The translations under genes and the position numbers were made by a program. From Acidobacteriota bacterium (lineage in GTDB: Bacteria > Acidobacteriota > Terriglobia > Terriglobales > Acidobacteriaceae), in contig JAJYAE010000208.1 in assembly GCA_021779695.1 (NCBI GenBank), forward strand, positions 1 through 7,994: a stretch of DNA of 7,994 nucleotides, read 5' to 3'. The notes under the pieces were generated by a model. It was not told where the DNA came from and ran no database searches. It saw nothing but the letters and a program-made list of their open reading frames with translations. Shown piece by piece: positions 5,079 to 7,994 of this stretch; the first letter of the stretch is position 1; each line of letters begins with the position of its first letter.

Positions 5079-7994
5079 TTGTTTGTTGATTTCTTCATTC
5101 ACCGGCCTGTCTTCGCAACGGTCTGCGCGCTGCTCATCATCCTCGCCGGCGCCATTTCCATTCCTTCGCTGCCCGTAGCCATGTATCCGGCTCTCGCGCC
5201 CCCCATGGTGGGCGTCACCAGCAACTACGTCGGCGCCAACGCGGACACCGTCGAAAAGGCCGTCACCATCCCTCTTGAAGAAGCCATCAATGGCGTCGAA
5301 GGCATGCGCTACATCAGCTCTGCCAGCACCAACAACGGCACCAGCCAGATCTCCGTCACCTTCCAGACCGGTTATGACCTCAACATTGCCGCAGTCGACG
5401 TGCAGAATCGCGTCGCCAGCGTCACCGGCCGCCTTCCCGCTGCCGTCAATGCAACCGGCATCAACATCAGCAAGGCCAACAGCAACTTCGTCTTTGGCGC
5501 AGGCTTCTTCACGCGTGACGGCCGCTACTCCAACGAATTCATCTCCAACTACCTCGACGTCTACGTGAAAGACGCAATCAAGCGCGTCCCAGGCGTCGGC
5601 GACGTTGAGATTTTCGGCGAGCGCAAATACGCCATGCGCATCTGGCTTGATCCCGTAAAGCTCGCAGCCAATGGCCTCACCGCCGTCGATGTCGTCAACG
5701 CTCTCGCCGAGCAGAACGTCGAGATTCCTGCGGGACAGCTTGGACAGCCGCCTTCGGATTCCAGTCAGGCCTATCAGATTCCCGTGCGCGTCATCGGCCG
5801 TCTGAGCAGCCCCGAAGAGTTCGAGAAGATCATCGTCAAGAACAGCCCCAATGGCGTCGTTCTCCTCAAAGACGTCGGCCGCGCCGTCGTGGGCGCTGAG
5901 GATTACAGCTCCAGCCTCAAGTACAACGGCCATCCCGCACAGGGCATTGGAGTGCAGCAGCTCTCCAGCGCCAATGCTCTGGAAGTGGATGCGCAGGCCA
6001 AGGCTGTCCTCAGGGAACTCTCGAAGAGCTTCCCCCCAGGCCTCGAATACGCAATCGCATTTGACTCCACCACCGTCGTCGGCGACTCCATCCGGGAAGT
6101 ACTCGTCACGCTCGCTGAAGCCATCGCCATCGTCATCATCGTTATCTTCCTCTTCTTGCTTGACTGGCGCGCCACCATCATCCCGGCCGTCACCATTCCC
6201 GTTTCGCTCATCGGCACCTTCGCCTTCATCAAGGCCTTCGGCTTCTCCATCAACTCGCTCACGCTCTTCGGCATCACGCTCGCCACCGGACTCGTTGTCG
6301 ACGACGCCATCGTCGTCATCGAGAATGTGCAGCGCCACATCGCCATGGAGCACTCCGATCCGCACGAGGCCACCTCGCGCGCCATGGGAGAGGTCACCAG
6401 TGCTGTCATCGCCACCTCCCTCGTACTCATCGCCGTCTTCGTGCCTGTGTCCTTCTTTCCCGGCACAACCGGTATCCTTTACCGCCAGTTCTCGCTTACC
6501 ATTGCCTTCTCCATCGCCATCTCCGCTTTCAACGCGCTGACTCTCTCGCCGGCGCTTTCCGCTCTCTTCCTGCGCGGCGAAGAAGCACGCCCTCATCAGC
6601 TCGACTTCCTTCACATCCGTCCCGTTTCCCGCGCATTCGCATCCTTCATTCATGGCGCTGACCACTTCATCGAGTGGCTCGGCAAGTCCTATGCAAAGGC
6701 CATCCACGTCGCGCTTCGCTTGCGCTTCCTGCTGCTTGCCCTCTTCCTGATTGGACTCGGCTCCACTGTCTGGCTCTATAAGCATGTCCCCACAGGCTTC
6801 ATCCCGCAGGAGGATCAGGGCTTCCTGATGGGCATCGTGCAGGCGCCCCCTGGTTCGTCGCTCGCCTATACTTCGGCCCTCTCTGATCGCGCTTCCGCCA
6901 TCATCGGAAGCAACTCTGACATCCAGGGCGCATTCGCCGTCACCGGCTTCAGCTTCTCAGGTGGCGCTTCCAACCAGGGCATGATCTTTATCAGCACCAA
7001 GCCCGCCGACCAGCGCCGCGGCAAAGGACACTCCGCCGCCGACATCGTCCACGACCTCGCGCCCAAGCTTCAAAGCCTCATGTTTGCCCCCAACGGCGGA
7101 CTCGTCGCCGTCATTCAGCCGCCGGCCGTGCAGGGCGTCGGTAGCTATGGCGGCTTCCAGTTCATGCTTCAGGACACCGGCATCAACACCCTCTCTGACC
7201 TCGACCGCGTCGCTCACCAGATCGTCAACGGGGCGCGCGCACGCCAGGACCTTACCGGCCTGATTACCACGTTCTCGGCAAACGATCCTCAGGTCCTCGT
7301 CACCATCGATCGCGAAAAGGCCAAGGCTCTTGGCATTCCTCTCGCCCAGATCACCACCACGCTCGGCGTCTACATGGGGTCGCAATACGTCAACGACTTC
7401 GACTTCAACAACCGCACCTATCGAGTTTATGTTCAGGCCGACCAGGGATTCCGCCGCACCCGGGGAGACCTGCACAGCTATTACGTCCGCGCCGATAGCG
7501 GCCAGATGATTCCTCTCGACAACCTCGTCACCGTCACAGAGAGCTCGGGTCCGCCCGTCATCTCTCACTACGACCTCTTCCGCTCCGTCGAGATCGATGG
7601 CTCCCCCGCGCCCGGCTACAGCTCCGGTCAGGCCATCACCGGCATGGAAGATCTGGCTAGACAATTCATGATGCCCGGCATGCGCTATGAGTGGACCGGC
7701 CTCACGCTCGATGAGATCGAAGCAGGCGGCAAGGCCGTCCTCATCTTCGGCCTGGGAATCCTCGTCGTCTATCTCACCCTCTCGGCGCAATACGAGAGCT
7801 TCGCGCTGCCCTTCATCATCCTGCTGGCCGTGCCCATGGCCGTTCTCGGCGCGCTCGGCTTTGTTTCCCTCCGTGGACTCTCCAACGACGTCTACTGCCA
7901 GATTGGTCTCGTCATGCTCATCGGGCTCTCTGCGAAAAACTCCATCCTCATCGTCGAGTTCGCCGAGCAGTTGCGCCGCAAGGGCCGTTCCATC
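5079..7994 (+). CDS. RND multidrug efflux pump, HAE1/AcrB family (partial, 3' end outside window)
   Basis: Inner-membrane proton/drug antiporter working as a trimer with the adaptor encoded just upstream and an outer-membrane channel. 972 codons are open to the right edge with no stop. The family is about 1040-1060 residues, so roughly the last 80-100, including the final transmembrane helices, are missing. The N-terminus [20 protein letters not shown] carries TM1. The porter domain contains [25 protein letters not shown] and AGQLGQPP. The TM2-TM6 block includes [17 protein letters not shown] with Asp408-Asp409 (AcrB Asp407/Asp408). The second half has [12 protein letters not shown], a second porter lobe, [12 protein letters not shown] and [16 protein letters not shown] with Lys953 (AcrB Lys940). 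The visible proton-relay residues are therefore present. Identity with AcrB is obvious along the whole length, but substrate range cannot be told. It starts at TTG; see the ribosome site at 5067. Confidence 0.95.
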   Translation, partial: MFVDFFIHRPVFATVCALLIILAGAISIPSLPVAMYPALAPPMVGVTSNYVGANADTVEKAVTIPLEEAINGVEGMRYISSASTNNGTSQISVTFQTGYDLNIAAVDVQNRVASVTGRLPAAVNATGINISKANSNFVFGAGFFTRDGRYSNEFISNYLDVYVKDAIKRVPGVGDVEIFGERKYAMRIWLDPVKLAANGLTAVDVVNALAEQNVEIPAGQLGQPPSDSSQAYQIPVRVIGRLSSPEEFEKIIVKNSPNGVVLLKDVGRAVVGAEDYSSSLKYNGHPAQGIGVQQLSSANALEVDAQAKAVLRELSKSFPPGLEYAIAFDSTTVVGDSIREVLVTLAEAIAIVIIVIFLFLLDWRATIIPAVTIPVSLIGTFAFIKAFGFSINSLTLFGITLATGLVVDDAIVVIENVQRHIAMEHSDPHEATSRAMGEVTSAVIATSLVLIAVFVPVSFFPGTTGILYRQFSLTIAFSIAISAFNALTLSPALSALFLRGEEARPHQLDFLHIRPVSRAFASFIHGADHFIEWLGKSYAKAIHVALRLRFLLLALFLIGLGSTVWLYKHVPTGFIPQEDQGFLMGIVQAPPGSSLAYTSALSDRASAIIGSNSDIQGAFAVTGFSFSGGASNQGMIFISTKPADQRRGKGHSAADIVHDLAPKLQSLMFAPNGGLVAVIQPPAVQGVGSYGGFQFMLQDTGINTLSDLDRVAHQIVNGARARQDLTGLITTFSANDPQVLVTIDREKAKALGIPLAQITTTLGVYMGSQYVNDFDFNNRTYRVYVQADQGFRRTRGDLHSYYVRADSGQMIPLDNLVTVTESSGPPVISHYDLFRSVEIDGSPAPGYSSGQAITGMEDLARQFMMPGMRYEWTGLTLDEIEAGGKAVLIFGLGILVVYLTLSAQYESFALPFIILLAVPMAVLGALGFVSLRGLSNDVYCQIGLVMLIGLSAKNSILIVEFAEQLRRKGRSI

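Noticed and set aside
4968..6785. 605-codon open frame on the minus strand opposite the pump gene (and a 405-codon one at 3881-5098, a 277-codon one at 6957-7790)
   Set aside because: These are complements of clearly real RND genes. Strong G/C preference at third positions removes stops from the antisense frame, and the translations are Asp/Glu/Gly-rich without domains.

Overview
The window is a GC-rich bacterial chromosome segment with two unrelated gene groups separated by a tRNA gene. The organism is most likely a soil or lignocellulose-associated bacterium. The style of the proteins, particularly the efflux adaptor and the tRNA-Glu, fits an Acidobacteriota (Terriglobia) genome, but this is inferred from familiarity and no search was run. 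No mobile element, CRISPR array, phage gene or rRNA was seen.

Left group (1-3147): the beginning of a 3-oxoadipate CoA-transferase subunit A gene (catI/pcaI type) runs leftwards off the window. It is divergent from an IclR-family regulator of the PcaR/PcaU/PobR type. The gap between their start codons is about 90 bases. It holds a good leftward promoter, a perfect 10-bp palindrome over that promoter's -35, and a CGATAATCG element like the core of the known PcaR operator. Downstream of the regulator, on the same strand, are a stand-alone MetE C-terminal-domain (cobalamin-independent methionine synthase II) protein and a DUF3237 protein. These two overlap by ATGA and are probably co-transcribed. 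Together this looks like part of a beta-ketoadipate (aromatic catabolism) locus carrying an unexplained methyltransferase-like/DUF3237 pair, which is the most interesting part of the window.

Middle (3148-3883): a perfect GC-only palindrome lies between the convergent DUF3237 and tRNA genes. A tRNA-Glu(UUC) gene with encoded CCA follows on the minus strand, with its own probable promoter. Beyond it are about 440 bases without a convincing gene. An AT-richer patch and a 6-bp-stem hairpin there may belong to the promoter region of the efflux operon.

Right group (3884-7994): a two-gene RND efflux operon, with a lipoprotein-type periplasmic adaptor (GTG start) followed after 91 bases by a large HAE1/AcrB-family inner-membrane pump. 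The pump starts at TTG and runs off the right edge with 972 codons present and roughly the last 80-100 missing. The proton-relay residues visible in this part (Asp-Asp in TM4, Lys in TM10) are intact. Any outer-membrane channel gene would lie beyond the window.
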